64,000 nucleotides of DNA, taken from positions 62,001-126,000 of the forward strand of contig JAPKMW010000012.1 in NCBI GenBank assembly GCA_026645575.1. The letters are read 5' to 3'. The notes beneath the pieces are model-generated. The model was not told where the DNA came from. It did no database searches and saw nothing but the letters and a program-made list of their open reading frames with translations. The stretch's first letter is position 1. Every line of letters starts with the position of its first letter. Position numbers and translations under genes: made by a program. Shown piece by piece: positions 49,120 through 58,700 of the stretch. The DNA is from Caldilineaceae bacterium (lineage in GTDB: Bacteria > Chloroflexota > Anaerolineae > Caldilineales > Caldilineaceae).

Positions 49120-50616
49120 GTGACAACGAATACCCAATCAACCGTCGAACAATGGGGAATTTTCGAACTTGCACGCAACGGCAGTGCAGCCGGTAATCCC
49201 TTCTTAGAGGTAGCATTTACGGCCCAATTTTCCTACAAACACCGCACCATCGAAGTCGATGGTTTTTACGATGGCGATGGTGTCTACCGCGTGCGCTTTA
49301 TGCCCGATACGCTGGGCGAATGGCGCTATCGCACCAAAAGCAATCTGGCCGAATTGAATGGTGGCGAAGGCACTTTCACCTGTATTGCCCCTGGCGCCAG
49401 CAATCATGGGCCAGTATCCGTGACCAACACCTACCACTTCACCTACGCCGACGGCACGCCCTACAAACAGATCGGCACCACCTGTTATGTCTGGAATCTC
49501 CAGGGCGAAGAACTAGAGACGCAGACCCTGGCAACCCTAGCTCAATCGCCCTTTAACAAGATTCGTTTCTGCGTCTTCCCGAAACATTACCGCTACAATG
49601 AGAACGAACCGGAGCATTACCCTTTCCCTTGTCTCTCCAAGGGCAGTAGCAAGTGGCTGGGCAGCAACAAGAGCGAAATCCGCCAAGGCTGGCGCTTTGA
49701 CTTTGAACGCTTTGAACCGGCCTATTTCCAACATTTGGAGCAACGGGTCGGCCACCTTCGCGACTTGGGCATTGAAGCTGATCTGATTCTCTTCCACCCC
49801 TACGACCGCTGGGGCTTTTCCACCATGACCGCCGAGCAGGATGATCGCTATCTGCGCTATGTGGTGGCGCGGCTGGCGGCCTATCGCAACATCTGGTGGT
49901 CGATGGCGAATGAGTTTGACTTGATGGACGCCAAATCGATGGCCGATTGGGATCGCTTCTTCCAAGTGGTGCAGGCGAGCGACCCCTATCAACATCTGCG
50001 CTCGATCCACAATTGTCGCGTCTTTTACGACCATAGCAAACCGTGGGTGACGCACCAGAGCATCCAACATCGCGACCTCACCCTCACCAACACCTGGCGC
50101 GAGCAGGCCAAAAAGCCGGTTGTGGTGGATGAATGCTGTTACGAAGGGAATATTCCTATGGCCTGGGGCAATATTTCGGCCCAGGAGATGGTGCATCGCT
50201 TTTGGGAAGGCGCCGCCCGTGGCGGCTATGTCGGCCACGGCGAAACCTATCTCCACCCGGAAGCGATCCTCTGGTGGGCCAAGGGCGGCGTGTTGCATGG
50301 CGAAAGCGCCCCGCGTCTCGCCTTCCTGCGTCAGATCCTCGAAACCGGACCGGTGACCGGGCTAGACCCGATGACCCACGTGATGCGTCAACATCCCTGC
50401 GCCGGCAGAGATCATGAGTATTACCTGATCTACACCGGCGTTGCCCAACCGGCCTTACTCGAATTCAACCTACCTGAAGGCGAAACCTACTGCGCAGAAA
50501 TCGTTGATACCTGGAACATGACGGTAACCCCAGTCAACGAAACCTACAGCGGGCGGGTGGATATCCCCTTGCCAGGGAAGGCCTATCACGCACTGATTTT
50601 GCGGCGAGTCCGCTGA
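49120..50616 (+). CDS. DUF5060/apiosidase-like (DUF4038-type) glycosidase
   Basis: The 498-aa protein starts at GTG 49120, which has GAGGAG 9 nt upstream. An N-terminal beta-sandwich (about 10-95, with [43 protein letters not shown]) is the DUF5060 type. A TIM-barrel of the DUF4038/GH140 apiosidase-like group follows (about 105-400): [18 protein letters not shown] with the likely acid/base Glu, and [14 protein letters not shown] with the likely nucleophile. A short C-terminal beta domain ends it. No signal peptide is evident. A known DUF4038 enzyme removes apiose from pectin; the substrate of this one is not shown. A terminator follows it. Confidence 0.82.
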   Translation: MTTNTQSTVEQWGIFELARNGSAAGNPFLEVAFTAQFSYKHRTIEVDGFYDGDGVYRVRFMPDTLGEWRYRTKSNLAELNGGEGTFTCIAPGASNHGPVSVTNTYHFTYADGTPYKQIGTTCYVWNLQGEELETQTLATLAQSPFNKIRFCVFPKHYRYNENEPEHYPFPCLSKGSSKWLGSNKSEIRQGWRFDFERFEPAYFQHLEQRVGHLRDLGIEADLILFHPYDRWGFSTMTAEQDDRYLRYVVARLAAYRNIWWSMANEFDLMDAKSMADWDRFFQVVQASDPYQHLRSIHNCRVFYDHSKPWVTHQSIQHRDLTLTNTWREQAKKPVVVDECCYEGNIPMAWGNISAQEMVHRFWEGAARGGYVGHGETYLHPEAILWWAKGGVLHGESAPRLAFLRQILETGPVTGLDPMTHVMRQHPCAGRDHEYYLIYTGVAQPALLEFNLPEGETYCAEIVDTWNMTVTPVNETYSGRVDIPLPGKAYHALILRRVR

Positions 50617-50639
50617 GAGAAACCAACATCGATTGATTG

Positions 50640-50674
50640 CCCCATCGGTTACGCCGGTGGGTCTTTCTTTTTTA
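50640..50674 (+). terminator. Rho-independent terminator
   Basis: CCCATCGG and CCGGTGGG pair (one G-T) around a 5-nt loop, followed by TCTTTCTTTTTT. It lies 24 nt after the glycosidase stop. Confidence 0.85.
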
Positions 50675-50787
50675 GCGATTTTACGAAACGACACAATTTC
50701 AGTATGATTAGACTCTAGCGTTTTTTTTCTAACCTGTACCAGGCCAATGAATTATTCTGTCAGCAACACATTGATCGGTTGATCCAT

Positions 50788-50855
50788 CCGTAGGGACACA
50801 TGAATTTAGGCGCAATAATCATGATTTCCCTTTCTAAACTCATACGTCCTTACGG
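50788..50855. repeat. 22-bp imperfect inverted repeat upstream of the UxuA-type gene
   Basis: CCGTAGGGACACATGAATTTAG (arm 50788-50809, 22 bp) pairs with 50834-50855 with a few mismatches around 24 nt. It ends 72 nt before the gene start. Confidence 0.7.
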
Positions 50856-50927
50856 GACGGACGACAGCTTACTCAGCGGCCAGGTTACTCATGCGCCACA
50901 ACGCGTAGAAACAAACCGAGGTAAACT

Positions 50928-51929
50928 ATGAGTGCTACCGAACTCCCCATGCGCATTGCGCTCGGTCAGACCCACCAACTGACCGATGAGATCATCACCT
51001 TTGCCCACCAAACGGGCATCACCGACATTCAGTTCAACATGTTTCACGGTTCGCCCCACCTACCCGGCGACAGCAAGTGGGAGTACATGGATTTGGTGCG
51101 GTTGCGCACAAGCTGTGAAGATGCCGGCTTACGGCTCAACGCGATTGAAAATGTGCCGATCAAGTTCTATGACAAAGCGATGCTTGGCCTGCCCGGTCGC
51201 GATGAGCAGATCGAGAACATGCGCACGACCATTCGCAACATGGGCAACGCCGGCATTCCGATCTTTGGCTATCACTTTGTCGTCCTCGGCGTCTGGCGCA
51301 CCTCCAACACCGCCCGCGCCCGTGGCGGCGCCCACACCACGGCCTTTGACTATGAACTTGCCAAGAATGCGCCGGCGGCCTTTGGTCGTGAATACACCGA
51401 GGAAGAGATGTGGGCGAACTACGAATATTTTATCAAAGGTATTCTGCCCGCCGCCGAAGAGTCCGGTATCAAGCTTGCGCTTCATCCCGACGACCCGCCC
51501 GTGCCGTCGCTTGGTGGCGTGGCGCGCATTATGCGCAGCCATGAAGCCTTCAAGCGCGCCATGGCCCTGGGCGACAGCCCCAACCACGGCCTTGACTTCT
51601 GTGTCGGCTCCTGGTCAGAGATGAGTCCTGATGAATGTTTGACCGGTCTGCGCTACTTTGCCGAACGCGAGAAGATTTTCTATGTCCACTTCCGCGATGT
51701 GCTGGGGTCGGTGCCCAACTTCCGTGAAGCCTTTATCGGCGAGGGCAATCTCAACATGTTCAAGGTGATGAAAACGCTCAAGGATCATAACTTCAAAGGC
51801 TTTTTGATTGACGACCATGTCCCGCGCATGGTCAATGACAGCGGCTGGGTTGGTCTCAGTCGCGCCTTTGCGAATGGGCAGATGGTGACGATGTTGGAGT
51901 TGTTGAATAGTGGAGCGTTGGCGAATTAG
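50928..51929 (+). CDS. uxuA: Mannonate dehydratase-like protein (UxuA family)
   Basis: The 333-aa protein is a TIM-barrel of the UxuA/xylose isomerase-like type. The metal and active-site set is LALHPDDPP (His), LDFCVGSWSEM (Cys), YVHFRDVLGSVPNFREAFIGEGNLN (His) and GFLIDDHVPRM (Asp). The N-terminal NMFHGSPHLPGDSKWEYMDLVRLR is also typical. UxuA dehydrates D-mannonate to 2-keto-3-deoxygluconate in glucuronate breakdown. The insertion between barrel strands is as in UxuA. A PhyH gene follows. Close homologues can act on related sugar acids, so the precise substrate is not certain. Confidence 0.85.
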   Translation: MSATELPMRIALGQTHQLTDEIITFAHQTGITDIQFNMFHGSPHLPGDSKWEYMDLVRLRTSCEDAGLRLNAIENVPIKFYDKAMLGLPGRDEQIENMRTTIRNMGNAGIPIFGYHFVVLGVWRTSNTARARGGAHTTAFDYELAKNAPAAFGREYTEEEMWANYEYFIKGILPAAEESGIKLALHPDDPPVPSLGGVARIMRSHEAFKRAMALGDSPNHGLDFCVGSWSEMSPDECLTGLRYFAEREKIFYVHFRDVLGSVPNFREAFIGEGNLNMFKVMKTLKDHNFKGFLIDDHVPRMVNDSGWVGLSRAFANGQMVTMLELLNSGALAN

Positions 51930-51937
51930 GAATGGCA

Positions 51938-52021
51938 GGTATTGGGATATTGGATATTGGGTATTGGCCATTCACGCAAGTAAGTGCAATCACTCAATAC
52001 CTAATATCCACTACCCAATAT
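51938..52021. repeat. Tandem-word hairpin (GATATTGG family)
   Basis: GGTATTGG, GATATTGG, ATATTGGG and TATTGG (about 51938-51967) pair imperfectly with the right arm at about 51996-52021 (AATACC, TAATATCC, ACTACCCAATAT). It begins 8 nt after the UxuA-type stop codon. Confidence 0.85.
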
Positions 52022-52046
52022 ATGCCTTGGAAAGAGTAAACCGATC

Positions 52047-52874
52047 ATGACTATTTTAAGCGCAGCCGACCACGCGTTTTGGGAAGAAAACGGCTACATT
52101 ATTGTCCCAGACGTGGCGCCCAAAGCGGATTTGGACGCCGTTGTCGATGTTGTTTGGGATTTTTTGCAGATGGATCGCAATGATCCGGAAACCTGGTACA
52201 GCCAACCGCCGTGGCACAGTCGCGCCGGGATGGCCCACGTCTATCATCACCAGGCGCTGTGGAATAATCGGCAGGCGCCACGCATTCACCAAGCGTTTAG
52301 TGAACTCTTTGGCACGGAGAAGCTTTGGGTGAGCCTGGATCGCGCCAACATGAATCCACCGGCGCGCCCCGATTGGGATTACCAGGGCTTTATCCATTGG
52401 GACTTTGACCCGCTCACCTGGCCGATTGGGCTGCGTGTGCAGGGCGTCCTCTGCTTGACCGACACCGAAGAGGCGCAAGGCGGTTTCCAGTGCATCCCTG
52501 GTTCGCACAAACTGGTGCCGGAGATCGTGGCCCGTCAACAGCCGGACGCCAATTTGCGCAACCCTGACATCACCGGCATGACCGTCAAACACTTGGGTGG
52601 CAAGGCCGGCGATCTCATTATCTGGCACACGGGTCTGCTCCACGGTAACGGGCGCAACGAGACGGATCGCCCCCGGTTGGCGCAATATATTAGCATGTTC
52701 CCTGCCAAGACAGAAGACGAAGAGCTACGCCAACACCGCATCGACTCCTGGCGCAATCGCACCGCCCCCGGTCGTTTCCCTGTTGACACTGTCCGCCACT
52801 GGGAAGAGACGCACTATCAGACGGCAAATTTGACGGCATTAGGGGAGAAGTTGCTGGGGCTGACACCGTGGTAG
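52047..52874 (+). CDS. Phytanoyl-CoA dioxygenase (PhyH) family protein
   Basis: The 275-aa protein has the Fe(II) ligands HxD in FIHWDFDP (about 115-122) and the distal His in LLHGNGRNETDRPR, which also contains the 2-oxoglutarate Arg. QGGFQCIPGSHKLVPEIV is the family loop. It starts FWEENGYIIVPDVAPKADLDAVVDVV. It is the third PhyH protein in the window, and differs enough that the three are not recent duplicates. It lies 117 nt after the UxuA-type gene, separated by a hairpin. Confidence 0.9.
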   Translation: MTILSAADHAFWEENGYIIVPDVAPKADLDAVVDVVWDFLQMDRNDPETWYSQPPWHSRAGMAHVYHHQALWNNRQAPRIHQAFSELFGTEKLWVSLDRANMNPPARPDWDYQGFIHWDFDPLTWPIGLRVQGVLCLTDTEEAQGGFQCIPGSHKLVPEIVARQQPDANLRNPDITGMTVKHLGGKAGDLIIWHTGLLHGNGRNETDRPRLAQYISMFPAKTEDEELRQHRIDSWRNRTAPGRFPVDTVRHWEETHYQTANLTALGEKLLGLTPW

Positions 52875-52957
52875 CCTGTTGATCACAACCAATGGATTAC
52901 GTAAGTTCAATTCCATTTTTCGCGGCGCTAACACGCATAATCGTCTTCTTACACCGA

Positions 52958-53054
52958 TTACTATCTTTGCACTTTTTGATTCTACCTCTGGTTGTAGTAA
53001 GGACAGGGCCGAACAGCTACCAGTGGCGGTTATGAAAAAGTGCAAAGATAGTAA
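52958..53054. mobile_element. MITE-like element with perfect 20-bp terminal inverted repeats
   Basis: TTACTATCTTTGCACTTTTT at 52958-52977 is repeated exactly inverted at 53035-53054, enclosing 57 nt. The whole unit is 97 bp with no open frame. Its arms are pyrimidine-first on the + strand, the opposite of the gene-end hairpins. It lies in a 250-nt gap. The target-site duplication is not obvious, so it could be a plain hairpin. Confidence 0.55.
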
Positions 53055-53059
53055 AGCAA

Positions 53060-53091
53060 AGAGGCCCAGAGCGTTAACCCTCTGAGCCTCT
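53060..53091 (-). terminator. Terminator of the gltD gene
   Basis: AGAGGCCCAGAG (53060-53071) and CTCTGAGCCTCT (53080-53091) pair with one mismatch around 8 nt. On the minus strand the 3' arm is followed by TTGCTTT. It lies 34 nt downstream of the gltD stop. Confidence 0.8.
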
Positions 53092-53124
53092 TCGTTCTGT
53101 TATCGGGATGTTAAAGAAATATGG

Positions 53125-54633
53125 TCAGGGCAAACTGGTCTCGCCCATCAACCAGCGATCCGCTTCACGGGCGGCGCCGCGACCTTCGTTGATCGCCCAG
53201 ACGACCAGGCTCTGTCCACGGCGACAGTCACCGGCAGCAAATACGCCCTCAATGCTGGTGTGGAATTTGCCATAGTCGGCCTTGACATTGGAGCGTGGGT
53301 CCCGTTCCAACCCCAGTTGCTCAATGACAGCATCTTCGGGGCCGAGGAAGCCCATCGCTAGCAGCACCAACTGCGCCGGCCAGATCCGTTCGCTGCCGGG
53401 GATTTCGACCGGGGCGAAGCGACCGTTAGCATCCTTCTTCCACTCAATATCGACTGTGTGCAGTTCCTTGACATTGCCGTTCTCATCGCCGACAAAGCGC
53501 TTGGTGTTGATCAAGTAGGTGCGCGGGTCGTCGCCAAAGCGCGCCTTGGCCTCAGCCTGACCATAGTCGAGGCGATAGACTTTGGGCCATTCGGGCCAGG
53601 GATTGTCGGCGGCCCGTTCGTTAGGCGGCTTGGGCAGAATTTCAAATTGAGCCAGGCTATTGCACCCGTGACGCAACGAAGTGCCGACACAGTCAGTGCC
53701 GGTATCGCCACCGCCGATGACGATCACATCTTTGCCCAACGCCGAAATGGGCGGGCCGTCGGCGCCATGTTCGGCATGACCGTTGCGCCGGTTATCCAGC
53801 AAGCTCTTGGTGTTGGAACGCAGGAAATCCATCGCCAGGTAGATGCCCTTGAGGTTGCGCCCTTCAATCGGCAAGTCGCGCCCCTTGGTGGCGCCGCCGC
53901 AGTAGACAATGGCGTCAAATTCGCTCTGTAGCTCCTTGGCCGACTTGTCCTTGCCAATTTCGCAACCCGTGATAAAGGTGACACCCTCGGCTGCCATGAG
54001 ATCGACGCGGCGTTGCACCACCTTGGCCTTGTCAAGCTTCATGTTGGGGATGCCGTACATAAGCAAACCGCCAATACGATCCGCTCGTTCAAAAACCGTC
54101 ACCAGATGGCCCGCCTTGTTGAGTTGGTCGGCACAGGCCAACCCGGAAGGACCAGAACCAATCACGGCGACTTTTTTGCCGGTGCGGCGTTGGGGGGGGG
54201 TCGGCACAACCCACCCTTCCTCAAAACCTTTGTCGATAATGGCGCATTCGATGCTCTTAATCGTCACCGGCGGGTCAATAATGCCCAGCGTACACGAGCC
54301 TTCACAGGGCGCCGGGCAGACGCGACCGGTGAACTCCGGGAAGTTGTTGGTCTTGTGCAGCCGGTCAAGCGCATCGCGCCAGAGACCGCGATAGACCAGG
54401 TCGTTCCACTCAGGAATCAAGTTGTTGATCGGGCAGCCAGAGGCCATGCCGCTGATCAACTGGCCGGTGTGACAGAAGGGAATGCCGCAATCCATACAGC
54501 GGGCGCCCTGCTGTTGCAATGTTCCGTCAGCGATGTGAAGATGAAACTCTTCCCAGTCGTTGACGCGTTGGAGCGGGTCGCGTTCGTCCGCCACTTGCCG
54601 CTCGAATTCTAAAAAGCCGGTCGGTTTACCCAT
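53125..54633 (-). CDS. gltD: Glutamate synthase small (beta) subunit
   Basis: The 502-aa protein moves electrons from NADPH to the large subunit. The N-terminal iron-sulfur domain has the Cys pattern [38 protein letters not shown] (about 44-107). An FAD domain follows ([22 protein letters not shown], about 154-175) with [11 protein letters not shown], and the NADPH site is [18 protein letters not shown]. The C-terminal [24 protein letters not shown] binds FAD. With gltB it makes two glutamates from glutamine and 2-oxoglutarate. It is separated from gltB by a DUF4351-type gene. Confidence 0.95.
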   Translation of the reverse strand: MGKPTGFLEFERQVADERDPLQRVNDWEEFHLHIADGTLQQQGARCMDCGIPFCHTGQLISGMASGCPINNLIPEWNDLVYRGLWRDALDRLHKTNNFPEFTGRVCPAPCEGSCTLGIIDPPVTIKSIECAIIDKGFEEGWVVPTPPQRRTGKKVAVIGSGPSGLACADQLNKAGHLVTVFERADRIGGLLMYGIPNMKLDKAKVVQRRVDLMAAEGVTFITGCEIGKDKSAKELQSEFDAIVYCGGATKGRDLPIEGRNLKGIYLAMDFLRSNTKSLLDNRRNGHAEHGADGPPISALGKDVIVIGGGDTGTDCVGTSLRHGCNSLAQFEILPKPPNERAADNPWPEWPKVYRLDYGQAEAKARFGDDPRTYLINTKRFVGDENGNVKELHTVDIEWKKDANGRFAPVEIPGSERIWPAQLVLLAMGFLGPEDAVIEQLGLERDPRSNVKADYGKFHTSIEGVFAAGDCRRGQSLVVWAINEGRGAAREADRWLMGETSLP

Positions 54634-54656
54634 CTACCCCTTCTCCTCATGTTGTC

Positions 54657-54738
54657 AGCGATATAGCACAACGGTTGTATAAATCTTGGATTGAGCCAAA
54701 GGCTATTTGGAGATTTATACAACCGTTGGCATATCGCT
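54657..54738. repeat. 28-bp hairpin overlapping the 3' end of the DUF4351-type gene
   Basis: Arms 54657-54686 and 54711-54738 (AGCGATAT, CAACGGTTGTATAAATCT) match exactly except for a 2-nt bulge. The last eight codons and the stop (54715) of the DUF4351-type gene lie in the right arm. Confidence 0.93.
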
Positions 54739-55650
54739 ACTTTGTACGATCATCGTATGCGCGGCCTGTTCGATGCTCTCGAGGCTCTGGCCCGCAATTG
54801 CCAGATCAAACAGCGCCGTCAATTGTGCTTCTGCTAACTTTTCAATATCGGTAACGAAGTCGACCGGCAATGCGCCAAATTTGCGTTGGAGAAAGTGCAG
54901 CAAAAACTGGGATTGCCCCTTTTCACGGCCTTTTTCAAGCCCTTTTTTTTCGGCTTCGTCTAACCATTCATCAATAAATGTTTGCGTGCGCAACATCTTT
55001 GCCTCCTCGCGAAACATCTCACGGATCGTCTCTTTATCGAAATAGCGACCGGCTAAGAGAACTACAAATGACAGTAACAAAGCACGGCGGCTTTCGTCAA
55101 GTTCACGACGCGCCAGATCGCGCGCCAACCGCAACGTCTCGACAGTCGGTTGACTACTGACTTCAAGCAGGAATGGCGCCAGCGGCGCTAACTCACCGGA
55201 ACGAATCTGGTCAAGGTAATCGATCAGCCAGAGGTCAAGATATTGAAAGCGGTTAACGACCCGCCCGCCAAGTTCAACCCTATATTCCGGTTGAGGCCGT
55301 GATTTCTTCTGCCGCCGTTCTGAATAGACCACCACCGTAATCACCGGCATCTGCATCCGGTCGGTCAATTCGCCGGAGTAGATAAAGAGCGTTTGTGGCA
55401 CATCCGGCTCATGTTTGACGTAATATTCGAGATGCAGCGCTAGTTTCCGATAAATCCCTTCTTCATGGGTGGCAATCGTCATCACCGTATCGACCGGGCG
55501 GGTCGGCAAGTTGATTTCGACATTTTCTTCAACCGAGAGAACCTGCACCGCTTGACCGGGAAAAGCTAACTTGACGACGAGATCAGGGTAGGCTCGGAAA
55601 AGCAATTTACTGACTCGGTCAAGCGGTGTTGTCAATTCGTTATAGGCCAT
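54715..55650 (-). CDS. Rpn/DUF4351-type putative PD-(D/E)XK nuclease protein
   Basis: The 311-aa protein resembles the Rpn/YhgA-like transposase-associated and DUF4351 family: LFRAYPDLVVKLAFPGQAVQVLSVEENVEINLPTRPVDTVMTI (about 16-60), LALHLEYYVKHEPDVPQTLFIYSGELTDR, and a C-terminal DUF4351 segment with EKGREKGQSQFLLHFLQRKFGALP and LTALFDLAIAGQSLESIE. A Lys/Glu-rich region (WLDEAEKKGLEKGREKG) precedes the latter. The function is unknown; Rpn relatives promote recombination. It is inserted between gltB and gltD, which are usually adjacent. Confidence 0.75.
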   Translation of the reverse strand: MAYNELTTPLDRVSKLLFRAYPDLVVKLAFPGQAVQVLSVEENVEINLPTRPVDTVMTIATHEEGIYRKLALHLEYYVKHEPDVPQTLFIYSGELTDRMQMPVITVVVYSERRQKKSRPQPEYRVELGGRVVNRFQYLDLWLIDYLDQIRSGELAPLAPFLLEVSSQPTVETLRLARDLARRELDESRRALLLSFVVLLAGRYFDKETIREMFREEAKMLRTQTFIDEWLDEAEKKGLEKGREKGQSQFLLHFLQRKFGALPVDFVTDIEKLAEAQLTALFDLAIAGQSLESIEQAAHTMIVQSSDMPTVV

Positions 55651-55674
55651 TGGAATGTTGAGTCAATGAATGAG

Positions 55675-55742
55675 ATTAAGAGATTGAGAGATTAAGAGAT
55701 TGAGATGAATGCACTCAATCTCTTAATCTCTCAATCTCTAAT
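55675..55742. repeat. 29-bp-arm hairpin (GAGAGATT family)
   Basis: The arms 55675-55704 and 55714-55742 are inverted copies with one single-base indel over about 30 bp, made of GAGATTAA, GAGATTGA and GAGAGATT words. It lies between gltB (stop at 55768) and the DUF4351-type gene. Confidence 0.95.
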
Positions 55743-55767
55743 GAACCAATGCTTTAGCTGCCAATCC

Positions 55768-58700
55768 TTAATTCCCACCTACACGTGACTCATCATTCTT
55801 GTTGATCTCAAACGCGGCCATGACCGCTTCTTCGCCGCTGAGACCTTGGGCAGTGACATGGGCAATGGCCTCCAGCACCCGCTTGTAGTCGCGCGGCATG
55901 ACTTTGACGATCTTCGGTAGCAGTTCATCCCAGCGCAGCAGGACGCGCCAGCCCAGGTCGCTATTGGTGTAGTCGGCGTGGCGCTGGATCATCGCTTTGA
56001 CTTCGGCAATTTCCTCGGCGTCGGTGAGGGTTTCCAGATCGACCATTTCGCGGTTGGTGCGGCGGGCAAAGTCACCGTGCCAGTCCACCACGTAGGCAAT
56101 ACCGCCCGACATGCCAGCGGCAAAATTGCGTCCGGTTTGGCCGAGGACGACGACGCGCCCACCGGTCATATATTCACAGCCATGATCGCCCACCCCTTCG
56201 ACTACGGCATGGACACCGCTGTTGCGCACGCCGAACCGTTCGCCGGCCATCCCGCGAATGTACGCTTCACCACTGGTGGCGCCATAGAGGGCCACATTGC
56301 CGATGATCACATTCTCTTCGGCGCGGAAGGTGGAGCCTTCGGGTGGGTAACAGATCAGCTTGGCGCCGGACAACCCTTTCCCAAAGTAGTCATTGCCGTC
56401 ACCTTCCAGTTCCAGGGTCATGCCTTTGGGCGTAAAGGCGCCAAAACTTTGACCGGCCGAGCCTTTGAAATGCAGATGAATCGTATCTTCGGGCAGCCCC
56501 TCAACGCCATAGCGACGGGTGATCTCACTGCCCACCATGGTGCCGACCACGCGGTTGAGATTTTGGATCGGCACGGTGGCTTTGACCTTTTCGCCCCGCT
56601 CCAACGCCGGTTGACAGAGATCGAGTAGCGTCGTGCGATCGAGCGCTTTGTCCAGACCGTGGTCTTGCGGAATCTGGCAATATTGGCCGACATCTTCGCC
56701 CACGTTAGGTTTCCAGAGCAGCGGCGAGAGGTCGATGCCTTTGGCCTTCCAGTGTTGGATCGCCTGGCGGGCTTCCAGCTTGTCAACCCGTCCCACCATC
56801 TCGCTGACGGTGCGGAAGCCCAGTTTCGCCATGTACTCGCGCAACTCCTGGGCGATAAAGTACATAAAGTTGATGGCATATTCGGGCTTGCCATTGAACT
56901 TGGCGCGCAGGTCAGGATTTTGGGTCGCCACACCGACAGGACAGGTGTCGAGATGGCAAACGCGCATCATGATACAGCCGAGCGTCACCAGCGGACCGGT
57001 GGCAAAGCCAAACTCTTCGGCGCCCAGCAGCGCCGCAATCGCCACGTCGCGACCGGTCTTGAGTTGGCCGTCGGTCTCCAGGGCGACGCGGCTGCGTAGA
57101 TTGTTCAACACCAACGTCTGGTGGGTTTCGGCAATGCCCAGTTCCCAGGGCAGACCGGCGTGTTTGATGCTGGTCTGCGGTGAGGCGCCGGTGCCGCCAT
57201 CGTGACCGCTGATCAGAATGACATCGGCATGACCTTTCGCCACACCAGCAGCGATGGTGCCGACGCCCACTTCCGAGACCAGCTTGACGCTGATGCGGGC
57301 GTAGTGGTTGGCGTTTTTGAGGTCATGGATCAATTCGGCCAGGTCTTCGATGGAGTAAATATCATGGTGTGGGGGCGGCGAAATCAGCCCTACGCCGGGT
57401 GTCGAGTGACGGGTCTTGGCAATCCAGGGATAGACCTTGGCGCCAGGCAATTGGCCGCCTTCGCCGGGCTTGGCCCCTTGCGCCATCTTGATCTGCAACT
57501 CTTTGGCATTGACCAGATAGAGGCTGGTGACGCCAAAGCGACCGGAGGCCACCTGCTTGATCGCGCTGTTGCGCGAGTCGCCGTTGGGATCAAGGACGTA
57601 GCGGGCCGGGTCTTCGCCGCCTTCACCGGTGTTGCTGCGGCCGCCAATCCGGTTCATGGCAATGGCCAGCGTTTCGTGCGCTTCTTTGCTGATCGAGCCG
57701 TAGGACATGGCGCCAGTCTTGAAGCGCTTGACAATTGATTCAACTGACTCCACCTCTTCGATCGGAATCGGGTTCTCGGCAAAGTGAAAGTCGAGCAGGG
57801 CGCGCAGGGTGCAGAACTCTTTCTCCTGGGCATTGACCAGCGCCGAGTATTCCTTGAAAGCGTTGTAGTTATTCGTGCGCGTCGCCAGTTGTAGCGTGTG
57901 AATGGTGCGCGGGTTGAAGAGATGGCGGTCGCCGTCGGCGCGCCACTGATAGTAGCCGCCGGGGATGAGGACATCAACCCCCTTGCCCCGTTCGGGGAAA
58001 GCACGCTGGTGACGCATCTTGACCTCTTCGTAGATCTGTTCGAGGCCAATGCCCTGGATGCGGGTTGGCGTCCAGGTGAAATATTTATCGACCAGCGCCT
58101 GGCTCAAGCCCAACGCCTCAAAGATTTGCGCGCCGCAGTAGCTTTGCAGAGTGGAAATGCCCATCTTGGAGAGGACCTTGACAACACCCTTGAGACTGGC
58201 CTTGATAAATTGGTATTTGGCCTTCTCGTAGGTGGTATCGGTCAGCAGACGCTGCTCGATCATGTCATGGATGGTCTCGTAGGCCATGTAGGGGTTGATG
58301 GCGGTGGCGCCATAGCCGATCAGTACGGAGAAGTGATGGACTTCGCGCGGCTCGCCTGATTCAACCACGAGCGCAACCTGGGTGCGGGTCTTTGCCCGAA
58401 TCAAATGATGATGAAGACCGGCGGTGGCTAGCAGTGCCGGAATCGGCGCTAGTTCAGCCGTGACGCCCCGATCAGAGAGAATCAAGATGTTGACGCCGGT
58501 TTTGATCGCCTCATCCGCCTGGGCAAAAAGCTTGTCTAAGGCGCGTTCCAACCCGGTTGCCCCCTCGTGAATGGGGAAGAGCATGGGCAAGGTCGCTACT
58601 TTGAAACCATCGCGGTTGAGGTGACGGATCTTCGCCAGATCTTCATTGGACAGGATCGGATTCTTGAGCTTAATTTGGTGGCAATTTTCGGGCTTGGCGA

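Larger units (their letters stand above)
50617..50927. other. 311-nt intergenic region before the UxuA-type gene
   Basis: It contains a terminator at 50640-50674 and an inverted repeat at 50788-50855. Around 50720 there is a T8 run without a good stem. I see no gene here. Confidence 0.5.
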
